A DNA stretch of 64,000 nt, taken from positions 57,354,501 through 57,418,500 of the forward strand of contig CM027381.1 in NCBI GenBank assembly GCA_015680905.1, written 5' to 3'. This DNA comes from Coptis chinensis (Eukaryota > Streptophyta > Magnoliopsida > Ranunculales > Ranunculaceae). The position numbers were made by a program, and so were the translations under genes. Shown here in pieces: positions 1 to 10,576 of this stretch. Position 1 is the stretch's first letter. Every line of letters begins with the position of its first letter. Under the pieces are notes generated by a model. The model saw only the letters and a program-made list of their open reading frames with translations, was not told where the DNA came from and searched no databases.

Positions 1-1067
1 GTGCTAAACCCACATTCTCATTCTTTCCATTCTCCTTCTAATACTTATCCTTATCCACCATATCTTCCAAAAACATCCATTTTTTCACACTCATTCACTT
101 GGACAACCTCTCGTTCAAAGATGAATAAGAAGGTGCATGCTCGGTTACGTTCTAGGTCTATCAGACTTCATTTTCATTCCATTGGGCCATAGGAAATCTT
201 GGTGCCTGATTATGTTTGGGGGTGCATTCCATGTTATTTATTTCTGGAAAGACCCACAACTCTTTAGGTTGTTGATATATGAAAACTACAGGGTATTAAT
301 ATATATATCCAGTTATTTGTTAAAGTCTCGCGTATCTGACTATAAACGACTCATTTGGTTGTCTGGTGTACTTCCTATCACTTCCGTATACTGATAAGTG
401 CACCATTCAAGTAACCGGGCCCTCCCTATGGAGTGTGTGGCTGTAAGTACCGGATCCCAAGTCCACGGTCAACATAATTCACGTTTTCCACTCTTGCATG
501 TTTTCTCGGTTTTTGAGTCATGTTCTTCTATGGTGTGAATTATGCATTTATTGCTTTCTTGTTTTTCTTATATTAACTTTTATTTATAAAAAATTAAAAA
601 TCGTTAAAATCACAACCATAGTAAGTTGAGAAGTCTCAGGAATCTGACTTTAAAAGACCCACTTTTTTTTAAAAAAAAAAACATATTTTCTCAACTCTGT
701 GTTTAAAATTTGTTTGGGGGTGTGGTCAACTCTCCAGTTGTGTTGGTTAGACCGTTTAATGGTATTACGATTCGGATTGATATTTTCTATTAAGTTAGAT
801 TTCATTCATTCGCATAACTTACGTCATGCACGTACCAAAAATAACAATAAAAATAAACCTCAATACACCCACGCCCACAATACAATTCCAACTTTGATTC
901 TTCTCCAAAACACTCTTCCACCAATCCCAAAAATTTCCAGCACCGAAAATCACCCAAAACCAAATGAAATTCGAACTACCGCGCCACCACTACTGTTTTG
1001 TTAATAAGAGAGCCTCAAACTCCATTCCCACAGTCCTTTTAAACCCCAAATCGTTCTAAGATATCAA
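1..1067 (+). other. Non-coding leader of element A
   Basis: No credible gene is present. The stretch matches the reverse complement of about 42840-43440 in element B nearly throughout. The shared landmarks include a conserved block at 395-470 (GTGCACCATTCAAGTAACCG and onward) that recurs at about 42990-43060 and 59760-59820 on the other strand. Polypurine-like motifs GTTTGGGGGTG lie at about 214-224 and 712-722. An A/T homopolymer stretch lies at 662-681. Short open frames here are not conserved as proteins between copies. Confidence 0.6.
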
Positions 1068-2170
1068 TGGCTCAAAGACGAAGGTTGTTGCCGGCCGACC
1101 GCTTTTATGGTCGATCGCGACAGATGATTTCTACCACTCCGATTTGGGTCGAACAGTTCTATAAGAAGAGAGAGTTGGCCGGTCGCAAAATTTTCATGAA
1201 AGTGGCTAGGGACTCGGAGAGAATTATCAAAAGAGAAGTTGGCTGAAATTTTAGGCATTACGCCTGGACGCCACATAGAAGCCACCGTGCAGGAATCCCA
1301 GTATACTGGTGTTCCTGCATTGATGAACGACACCCTTATGGAGGGTCAATATAATACAACTTCTCATTGTGTTTGACAGTCATCTCTGCGCACCAACCAA
1401 CTGGCTGTAGCTTAGTGGATTGGTAAGAACATCATTGGGAAGGAGAAAGTGAGCGATATTGGGTTCACATGTCTGCACGTTCTCTGGATATTGCAAGAAA
1501 ACAGGTATGAATTCTGTATCCTCGAGTTTTTGCTAGATGATTAGAGGAGTTGGGAAGAGTATCGCACTATTTCCTATTTTAATTACGAAGATAATGTTGT
1601 CTTGGGGGAATAAACCAAGAAATGAGTGGATAATGTTGAAATTGCATGCAAATGAAAGTAGTTATAAGGAGTGTATCCAAAAGGCTTGGATGTTACCAGA
1701 GGATAGGGTAGTGGATTCGGATGAGGAAGGGGAGGACATAACATGGTTGGATGAAGATGCCTTGGAGAGGTGTACGTCTGATTCAGAACACATGTCAGTG
1801 TTGCATACTAGCGTGCGTTGCATTTACGCTATTTGTGAAGATATACGAGATAGACAGATTATAGTTCGAAATAAACAACGAACCTTAACACGAGTTTTGG
1901 AATACTCGAAAAGGGTCAGGAATATATCTTGAGTAACATGGAGAATATCCACCAGTGTCAACAGGCCCAGTATACAGCAATAAAGGCTGAGATGGAAGCA
2001 CAACGCTTGTTCCAAGTAGAGATTCTATGATGCATGCCACCTTTGGAGGGTTCTGTTTCAGATGAGTCTGAGAGGCATGAGCGTCGTCGCCAAAGAACGA
2101 ATGGATCGGGCCCTTCTTCATCCCATGACTAATCTCCATCTCAGGGCCCTTCTTCATCACATGGCTAGGT
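1068..2170 (+). pseudogene. First post-pol ORF of element A (env-position ORF), degenerate
   Basis: An ATG at 1068 opens a frame beginning MAQRRRLLPADRFYGRSRQM that hits a stop about 60 residues later. The reading then continues in other frames, for example a 131-residue acidic stretch at 1537-1932. The segment reading EKLAEILGITPGRH and, further on, LMNDTLMEGQYNTTSH resembles the C-terminal half of the open ORF at 58115-58507 in element C (SEALGIPLKI and MLLEGRKNTTSH). ORFs in this place, downstream of integrase, are called env-like in Athila elements. The fold here looks more like the plant transposon protein domain with an F-LF-W pattern, which is an inference from memory. Several frameshifts and stops are present, so no protein is expected. 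Confidence 0.5.
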
Positions 2171-2719
2171 GTTCGAATAATTTTGTGTTTCATTGTTAAT
2201 TAGTTGTTTTTATTGTTTTATTAGTCGGATATTAGTTAAGTAATTAAATTTGAATATGGTTGTTTTATGTTGTTTGAATTAAAATTTAATATAATTTGGT
2301 TATTTTCGAATTGTATGTGGTTGTTATCATTAATCCCACATTCCCGAATTGTTTAGGGGTGGTATTAAATAGCTTAGCATAATTCGTTTATATGTTCGTC
2401 TATTTTAGAATTTGTTTTGGAGTGAGGGTTGAGAATATGACCGATATGGCTATTGCTATGAATAGATATTGTGATAGGATGAAATATCTATGAGTTAGGC
2501 AGTTTCTATCCTCAATTCAACCTAAAAGATATTATGGTTGTCTTAGAATCAAGAATATGAGTTATTTCCATTTTCGGGTTTGGAAATTTTATTATTTCTG
2601 GCAATTGCCTTAAAGCTTTTTGGCAACTTTCCAATTCGTTTTAGCAATTTAAAACCTATAAAAACAACATTCATTCTACACTCACAATCCCAACTACATC
2701 TCACATTCATCTCTCATGT
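2171..2719 (+). other. Spacer between the two post-pol ORFs of element A
   Basis: AT-rich spacer without a credible gene. It holds a polypurine-like motif at about 2351-2362 (GTTTAGGGGTGG) that corresponds to the motif at about 42461-42474 in element B on the opposite strand. Confidence 0.5.
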
Positions 2720-3957
2720 TTGACTCCCACTTTACCTTATTTTTCCATCGCGACTTCGCTATCAAGAACTCGAAGCAACTTCGCTTCCCGAGCCACCTAC
2801 GCCTCTAAACCCGCGGAGAAATCATACCCCGAGCATGACCTGCGCCCTACTCAGCCCAAACCAGAGCACTACCTACGCCCAAAACACTGGAATTCCAGTT
2901 TTCATCTAGAGCGCCACCCGCGCCCATCCCAGGTATAGCTTAAGCGCACTCTGCGCCCTGACCCCTGTGAGCACCAAAAATTTATAGTTTTTTTAGGGTT
3001 GTTCCAGGATCCTTCGCATCTTTTCCAGCAAGATTATTGGGGATGACATTCCTTCGTATCATACTGGAACAGTCATTTGAAGATTTATTCAAAAGTGACA
3101 CCTATGGTGCGTGGTTTCGCGAAGTGATCATTCTAGCAGGATGGGAGCCACTATTGGTAAGTCCTGATGAACTTTATTCTCCAGCACTTACATCTTATTT
3201 TTATGATAACTGTAAGTTCTTTGATAAACCAGATGGAGAACAAGTGTCTCCATCACCATCGGGGATGAACCAATGGAAATTTCCAGGTTCTTGATAGCCT
3301 TTGTGCTTGGACTTGCTATGCCGGCCGAAATAAAAGACTCATGGGCCTATTTGGTAGATAATATGTACATGTATAACTATAATGATTTGCATGAGTATTA
3401 TAGGGCATGAATCTTTAGGATAGAGGACCAAGAGGATTATAACGTCGCCCTTGGTAGCCTGTCTATGAACGTGGGAACTATTATGTTTTGGATTATGCTC
3501 AACATTAGAAGGGAATGGCTTTATTCTTCTGTGAATGACGAAACATGGGATATTTTCCTTACTTTAGCTGGGGGACGTACACTCTATGATATTCCCCAGA
3601 CCTTAATGTCTAGTTTAGCCCGAGTACGAGTACCTTCTTATGCTTGTTTTAATTTGCCGTATAATGCTATGTTTCTTCCCTATTTTTTGTGCCCGTTTCA
3701 TGGATTGGGTTGGGGTCGACATTGTGAGACCCACCAATTGTATTAATCGATCGTTCCGTGCAATGACTTGGCGAGGGTGGAGGATACAACCTCATCAGGT
3801 TACGCCTTACACCCCATCCGACCAAGTGGCGCTGGACAGGCTAGCTATAGTAGACGATAAGTGGCGTGAAGCCTGGCAAATTACCATGGCATGGGAGGAT
3901 GCGAAGGAACCTCATTTCTTTATTAAGGTTGAAGAGGGAAATGAGGAGGAAAATGTT
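2720..3957 (+). pseudogene. Second post-pol ORF of element A, degenerate
   Basis: The open pieces are a proline-rich leader (2720-2938), 3037-3294 beginning MGMTFLRIILEQSFEDLFKS, 3465-3746 and 3640-3957. The 3037 piece aligns with the N-terminal half of the element C ORF (MARVLKIVLEQNFEPLFNSD) and with a decayed copy at about 41760-41885 (-) in element B. A following segment reads FLIAFVLGLAMPAEIKDSWA in another frame, so at least one frameshift lies near 3270 and a stop near 3410. The last piece ends in an acidic tail (EEGNEEENV). It is likely a paralogue or partial duplicate of the first ORF. Its function is unknown. Confidence 0.5.
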
Positions 3958-5785
3958 TAAACCGGAGTGTAGGTGAGTTTTTATATCAGTAAGTATTTGT
4001 TTATGTCTCAACCAATCTATTTCTCATTAACCCCATAACGGGTGGAACTCTTATAGAGTTACGTCAGATTTTCTTTTCTATATTAGTATGTTATAACCTT
4101 GTTTTGTAGATGTTCCGGAATTTCACGCATTTCAATGGTATTTTCCTACCCTCTTTATTTAAAATACTTTGAAGACAAAGCATGCTTCTTGTTTGGGGGT
4201 GGGGGCATAGAAACACGTGTCATTAAGACATCTGTTAGGATATAGATATGTATAATATGCACTTGTTTTCTAGCTAAAAATTCAAAAAAAAAAAAATTAA
4301 AATATAAATAAAAAGTATGTTATACACTTAGGAACATTGGTATTGTTTTTTTTTTCTATATGCTCTCAATAATCTAGAAGTTTCACGTAACTTTTGAGTT
4401 AGAATAGTTTTTAGAAACTTAGGCTAATATGTAGGTAATAATCCTTGCATCTATCTATAAATATGTTACATGAGTGTCTATGATTGTTAGCAGTAAGTTT
4501 CTGAAATCTAGGATAGAGTACTTATTCTACAAATCTTGTGAGAATATAGCCTAAAGCCTTATATGAGTGACACATTTGAGAAATGACACAAGGGAGAAGT
4601 AAAATCCGGATAAAGAAATCACACGTCCACTTGCTAGATCACTATACCATATCCTAAGCGAGAATTTAGGCCCTCTTTGGATCGATATAGCCAAAAATTC
4701 CAACCTATGAATTATTTTCCACTAGTAGCCCCTCTGAGCCTTTCATAAACCACAAATCCTTTACCCTATTACGAAACAAAAAAAAAAAAAAATCAACCTA
4801 CCCAATTCTTTGAATAAGTTTGAGAATAGTGATGAAGAATAGAAAAGAGAATAACCTTTGAAATCAAGAATTCGTTAGTCGCTTCAGAAGAGAAAAGTAA
4901 GTTTCCATCCAAATAAAAAATATATATATAAATAAATAAAAAATAAAATAAAGAGTTAGAACTCCAAAAATAGAATGAAGGAGTCAAAAGCCAAAGAAAA
5001 AGAAAAAAAAAATATGACTAAGAATGGAAACAAAGTGTAGAAGCAAAAGTAATGAATAAGGTTTTCTTTAGTTACATAATATGAAGACTCTATTATCTCA
5101 GACTTGTTCTCTTTGAATATCCATTTTCTTCCTTCTTAAACCATCTCTTAATCCCCGCAACACCTAATAAAGACCTCTAGCTCAATTAGGAATAGGATAG
5201 TGTGATAGTAAGTGGCAGATGTGTTTGATCGACTCTGGCTTCCTTGTGTGTCATTGAGTTTGTAAGATAAAGTGTACCCAATCGCATTAATCGGAGTAGC
5301 TTAAACTTTAAGCGGAAAAATCAGAGTGGTTTTTGTCTTGACATTTATGTGAGGACCTACTTAAGGACATTATTCCGAGTTTTCAGAAACGGACCTACTA
5401 GTTCATCTCATAGTATTACTCATTGTAAATATATTTATTCGTAGATGATAGATTATTATGCATATATTAGCTTAGGTTTCGACTTGATTATTCTGTATTC
5501 ATTGCTAGTGAGATGTATAGATAATTGAGACATAGATAAGGAAGCAATAGTTTTATTTCTGAGTCGTTGTAGTATAGATGAAGTTTTTGAGTACCTTCAC
5601 TGGAAAACTCTCACGAGGCTATAACTCGTCCACTAGGGAATTCTTAGTGGTTGAAGGCTTTGTTGCATATGGTCAATGCAATCGCACTCAGTGAAATGAG
5701 ATTAGTTAGAACTCCAATTTTTGGTCACTTATGCTAATTTCTCATATTTGCTTGAGGACGAGCAAAATGCTATTTGGGGGTGGTT
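3958..5785 (+). other. Long non-coding 3' region and polypurine tract of element A
   Basis: No gene is seen. The region is conserved with the reverse complement of about 39955-41760 (element B) and 52284-53880 (element C); shared phrases include TATGCTCTCAATAATCTAG and the block around 4600-4700. A polypurine-like motif sits at 4191-4204 (GTTTGGGGGTGGGGG). The functional-looking polypurine tract TTTGGGGGTGG is at 5773-5783, directly before the LTR, and is preceded by the conserved phrase GCTTGAGGACGAGCAAAATG. Confidence 0.65.
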
Positions 5786-6902
5786 TGATAAGAGCCCAAA
5801 ACTGTAGTTTTAACCCATTAATAATACTACTTTTAGACCAATTATGCGAGTAATAAATAAGAGTTAATGTTAATTACGTGTTTTTATGTATTTCAGGCAT
5901 GGAACTCAATTATGTGCAGAAATGTGCCACTTTGGCGATATAAAGGAGCCAAGGGTTGGTTGCTATGAAGTTCTGTGATACAAGCCAAGGTTCAAGGAGA
6001 CAAAGCCTTTATGAAGCCCGGTCAAAAGCTGAAAAGTCAACACGGACAGGAATAGTACACAAGTCAGTAGAACTTCTGAAGACCATATCTTTGGACTCAA
6101 GCCTCGGACTTGGGCCTACCTTACGTCAAAACGACCGGCTCAGAAAGAGATTTCCAATAGTCAAAACCTTGACCCAATCAAAGGAGCAAAAGTGGAGGAA
6201 AAGTCTGCTAAAGTCAAAGCCAGCTGAAACGGGCTCTGTGGACTAAAGAAATTGGGCATTGGGCTCGATTTTCCGGCCCAAAACATGGCTCCTCAGCCCA
6301 TGCACGAAATTGTGGATCTGGTCTCCTCCTTTACATAAAACAAGACTTAGATCTTAAGGAAGATATAGTTAGATAGCTTAGAATAGAAAAGTAGCCAATT
6401 AAAATAGCTTATAGATCTAGTTTTTGAATTGAATTAGTTAAATTAATTAGTTTCATACATTGTTTTAGATTAATTCTTTGAATCATAGTTCTCCATTGAT
6501 TAGATAAATAAAATAGTTATTTCATGTTCATTTTGATTTTGTCATTTAAAATTGTTAGATCTAAATTCAGTTGTTGTTATTCAATTCTTAGTTATTAATT
6601 TAGAATTCAATTACTGTTAGTTAAATTTAATAAAGTTATAATCTTTATATTACGTCTAGTTTTAATTCACATCGTAGTATAATTCCCACCATTGCTCTCA
6701 TTAGACTTTGAATAGATTAGTCAATCTAGGAACCTTGAATGCTAAAGAACTAAGAGTAGAACGAACTTTTTACTCCACTCTATTTCGATAGAATTGAGAG
6801 TATAGAAATCTTGATAGCAACGCGTAATTAAGTTTAGTTTTACTTGCGTTTTGAGTTTCATCGTTCATTTCATAGGTAAATTACTCAATTTTACGTTTAT
6901 CA
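5786..6902 (+). repeat. 3' LTR of element A
   Basis: The LTR starts TGATAAGAGCCC two bases after the polypurine tract and ends TTTACGTTTATCA at 6902, giving 1117 bp. Its first part matches the start of element B's 3' LTR on the other strand (TATAAAAGCCCAAAACTATAG reading from 39954 downward). The start is well supported. The end is inferred from the terminal CA and from similarity to the B LTR ends (TGATAATT and TGACGTTT). Confidence 0.65.
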
Positions 6903-7760
6903 CCGAACCCCACGCAGGTTCTCAATTAGAATCACTTAATTTCAAGCACCTTCTATTGGGAGGATCACTTTTGTCATAGTGATTTTTCTTAGTAGTTTTA
7001 TAGTTTATATTTTTCTGTCATAGTAATTTAAGAACATAAAATTGTTTCTCGATACATAGTAATCCTCTGTCTTAGTAGTTTCTTTCTTTCTTTAATTAAA
7101 TTGTTTTTTTTTTCATCGCGCTTATAATAGATGATTCTCAATACATCAATAGTTATGTTATTTTTCAAAAAACAAAATGGGCAATGGGTTTGACACAAAC
7201 TAGCCCCTTGAACAACGCAATCTATGGGCAGTTTGAGATCAGCTTTGCTTACTAAGGGTCGCCTATATCACCCAGCTATTCGCCCGGGTCAGGACATTCC
7301 ATGTCTTGCACAGTAAATCCCCTAACTCGCGTAGCTGAAGTTCTGTCTGTCTAGATTTGGTTCGCCACAGAGCCGACACGAAAGTTGCTTGAGATTATCT
7401 GTTGTGGTTTGTTTTTCATCACAGCTTTTGAGTACAATTTTCGTAAAACATCTCTCCATAGTTTTCAAAACTAGAGGATATAAAAATAAAAATTATATGC
7501 CCGGAGTAACCAAAATGATACCAGAATCACATATAATTTTATCTTTTTGTCAAAACCTCTATATGGTTAGAGATATATTTTGCTTGAGAAAACCAACTAA
7601 AAAAAAATGTGAGGCATCTCCAAATGAGAATTAAACAAATAGAGTAACCCAAAGTGATACTATTCTCGGTTTAGTTCTATCTTTTGTGTCCACCTCTCTA
7701 TTTGTCTCGAGAATCTGACGTTAAAAGACTCAAACTTGTACAAAAATTTCTTTCAATTCT
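6903..7760 (+). repeat. Relic containing an Athila-like leader fragment
   Basis: The part from about 7605 to 7745 (CAAATAGAGTAACCCAAAGT onward) matches the reverse complement of about 59475-59605 in element C. It is therefore a fragment of the region downstream of integrase. The preceding 700 bp, including a GC-richer patch at about 7190-7380, is not recognised. No gene is seen; a short open frame at 7389-7634 has no support. Confidence 0.45.
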
Positions 7761-8429
7761 TACCTCGACAATGGAACCGCACGAGGAATCGGTGCAGTTG
7801 CAGCTTGCACCTTGGAATTGATTATCATTGAGTGAAAGTATCTATTAAGAACCTGTGTCCCATACAATCCCACATGTGTCAAATTTCTCTTAGTAGCTAA
7901 CTTTGCTATACTAGAAGCAACTCTAAACCATGTCATTTCTCTCTAAACATATTCCTCAATACACCTGGTTTTCTAAAAAACTATTAATCATTGTTAGAAG
8001 CAGCTCCAAAACTGTTTATCCTGTCATAACGTACACTAGGAAAAAAAAGCATATGTACTTTACTCATTTTTTATTTTACTTTTATCATGACCTACCAACC
8101 AAATATAAACCAATATTTAAAATGAGTGTAAACAACAAGACAAAGCATCCAACAAAAGAGATGGAATAGTGGAATCAACAAAGGTACATAACAAAAGAGA
8201 TCACTCTCCAAGCATAACCTAATCACAGAATCTCAATCATCTAAACTTCTTTATCTTGTTATCGGTACGCATCTCAACTTCTCACACCAAAATATACCAA
8301 CGACGCCAAGCACAGTATGCTAGAAAAAATACACCAAGGGCGGAATAATGGAAATGTCTACTATTACGCTACATCGATTTTAACTATCTTCAAATTGATA
8401 AACAATTTTCATCGTTTTTTAATAGATCC
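7761..8429. other. Unassigned AT-rich sequence
   Basis: I see no gene, terminus or clear repeat here. This is where the left end of CACTA-1 might be expected, but no convincing TIR was found. Confidence 0.4.
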
Positions 8430-9191
8430 CAGGCTCATATGGAAAGCGTACATAAAGTCGTGGTTATAAAGCGTCTTTTGAACAAACCTTTCGGTTGATT
8501 ACAACTTGTAAAACTAGATGGAAGAGAATGCATAAGTGCAACTACATTGCAAAGATACTTAATGGAAATAAAAAAGAGACATACCTTTCCTGATGGTGTA
8601 CTTGCCATACACTTGATTAACAACAGACAAATTGAGCTGTGTATATCTACTCCATCCGTAAGGCAAACTCTGTGAATTAGCAATGTCTAAGTACATTGAC
8701 AACTAATCCACATTGTTCCCTTTTGGAGAAACCAAGGTGCCTATTAAAAAACAATTAATACAATTACTCAAAAAAAAAATCCAATCAAATAACAAAAATC
8801 ATAATCAAAATTTTAGCAAAAATCTCCACTACTTACCATTTAAACCAACGACGAGAACATCAGAATAATGCGTCTTAGTATTAATTCTATTAAAATTCTC
8901 TATTGTCCAAGTAAATCTCGATGATGGTGGATCTTCAATTTGCTTATTATTCTCTACTGTATTGGCTGCTTCTACTTGTGCCGCCACTAAAATTATAAAA
9001 AAAATTAATCCAATTTCTAAAACCCTAAACTAATTACTTGTACAAATTACAATCAAAACCCAATAAAATGAAATCTAAACCCTAATTGACAATTTTGAAG
9101 TTGAATAAAAAGAGAATTTATTACCTTCCATTGGTTGTGGACCTTCAACTACTAAATCCGAATTAGGAACCAACATATCCTCATCTTCTTG
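8430..9191 (-). pseudogene. UBP12-like: UBP12/13-like ubiquitin-specific protease fragment (MATH domain exons)
   Basis: Four exons on the minus strand match the N-terminus and MATH domain of plant UBP12/UBP13 deubiquitinases. Exon 9191-9125 reads QQEDEDMLVPNSDLVVEGPQ. Exon 8986-8837 contains EDPPSSRFTWTIENFNRINT then HYSDVLVVG. Exon 8740-8585 contains KGNNVD, a stop in place of the usual His, then LSMYLDIA and LPYGWSRYTQ. A decayed exon at 8513-8430 keeps only a weak match. Boundaries carry AG acceptors and GT donors (GTAATA, GTAAGT, GTATGT), so this is a genomic copy with introns, not a retroposed cDNA. The start codon exon, the rest of MATH and the whole protease domain are absent. It lies sense-oriented downstream of the CACTA-1 tnpA-like gene and is probably a transposon-captured fragment, although the left end of CACTA-1 was not found. 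Confidence 0.85.
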
Positions 9192-10576
9192 CTGCAGCCA
9201 ATCAAAACAAATTAAATTTAGATAAGTTTTTAACATTTAATCAAACAAACAAACAAATATTTTATTATTATTTAATCTGAAAATTAAACCAGAAAAGAAA
9301 AAGTTTTGGAGCTGGTTTTCTCATAATTTATCACAGGATAAACAATTTTCTCAAGTTTTAAGTGCTTAGTCTTTCTTGCGTGAGGGAACAACTTTAAGTG
9401 CTTTAAGTTTTAACTACTCAATAGTTGTTAAAACATGTTTGGTGTACTTCAGTTAGAAGCCTAGAACTTGGACACCTCCAGAAACTTCTAACTTGCTGAG
9501 ACGTGATGTCAAAATATTAATGGCACCTAAAGGTTGCACACTTTTGTGCATAGAATCAAGGCATCCAATCTCTTCTCTTTGGCAAGAAAGGCATCCTATC
9601 ATCCATAGCTCTACTATCAGTCAAAATTGACTGCTGAAAAATATAAAAATTATGCCAAAAAGTTGGTCCAGTCCACTAAAGTTAAGCGGACAAGCCTAGT
9701 TCTTCATACATAATGGAAATATGGTGTGAAATCATTGTTTTTCTCTTAGAAATGTACCTGCAGCAGGAATTTCAATTGCGATCCCACCAACAAAGATCCA
9801 TGCCTTTACATAGTTTCCCCACCTCTAGAATGACTTTTCAGGTAGGATAAGCCCAATGCATGCAGTACCAAAGCATCCATTTCCTGCAACAACGCATGCA
9901 GTAACACATAGCTTCTGCTTCCTACCATAGCTTCCGATTTTGCTTCCTGCAACATCTCATCCAGTAATCCCTAATGCCACTATTCAAACTGACGAGTGCT
10001 TACTCTTTCGTCATACTTTCCACTCCACCACCTCGATGCCAACCAAACTTTAGTTAGTGAACTTGTAATTTTAAAAAGAGTGAAATGTAGTTATTTCAAA
10101 GTAGAATAACATATACCTATGTTTTAACAATCCTTCAAGTCGCCACCTTTTTCCTTCCTCCTTTATTTGAGCTTGGGACCGACAATGCATTTGCATTGGC
10201 GGAGTTAAAAAAAGGGTTAGTATAGTTGAGTAGAGTCCACCACCTAAATATCAAACATATATATATACATATGCAAGTTCCACAATAAAAAAATAAAAAA
10301 AATAGATGAATAAGATAAACTATTCCATCTAACAAAATTATCCACAAAAAGATAGTCTGCACAAAATGAAGTTACTATACATGTCTAATAAAGTACCTGA
10401 AGCTTACATGGAACTCAAAATGAAGCTTACATATCTAATAAAGTACCTTAAGCTTGCATGGAACTCAAAATGAAGTTTACGTACAAATCTAATAAAAGTT
10501 AAAACTAGTTCAAGTTTACTTCCTAACAACGAGGAGGGAGAAAATGGAGAAACGCTTTAGGCCATATAACATTTCT
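9192..10576 (-). other. Unassigned region between the UBP12-like piece and tnpA
   Basis: Mostly unrecognised. A coding-like minus-strand patch lies at 9771-9961. A short imperfect repeat (AAGCTTACAT and GAACTCAAAATGAAG units) occurs at about 10400-10490. The rest shows no gene. Confidence 0.4.
9771..9961 (-). other. Coding-like patch with a splice donor, unrecognised
   Basis: On the minus strand one frame reads LDEMLQEAKSEAMVGSRSYV and continues LLHALLQEMDALVLHALGLS before a stop. It is followed after about 50 bp by CTGCAG then GTACATTTCT, a plausible splice donor. The alternative frame gives a hydrophobic stretch. I do not recognise the family. It may be a further captured gene piece or part of the transposon. 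Confidence 0.3.

Larger units (their letters stand above)
1..6902 (+). mobile_element. Athila-like Ty3/gypsy element A, 3' part
   Basis: This is the 3' part of an LTR retrotransposon cut by the window edge. It ends with a polypurine tract at 5773-5783 followed by an LTR at 5786-6902. Its first ~600 bp match, on the opposite strand, about 42840-43440 of the more complete relative B, so position 1 should lie just downstream of a protease region. Inside are two degenerate post-pol ORFs (1068-2170 and 2720-3957), each followed by a polypurine-like motif, then a non-coding stretch. No reverse transcriptase or integrase is visible. Assignment to the Athila-like branch is an inference from the gag and protease of B and the pol of C, which share this 3' region. 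Stops and frameshifts show the copy is dead. Confidence 0.75.

Noticed and set aside
8033..8050. CACTAGGAAAAAAAAGC as the left terminus of CACTA-1
   Set aside because: Not preceded by ATA, differs from CACTACAAGAAAATAG after the first five bases, and no subterminal ACGGT units are nearby.
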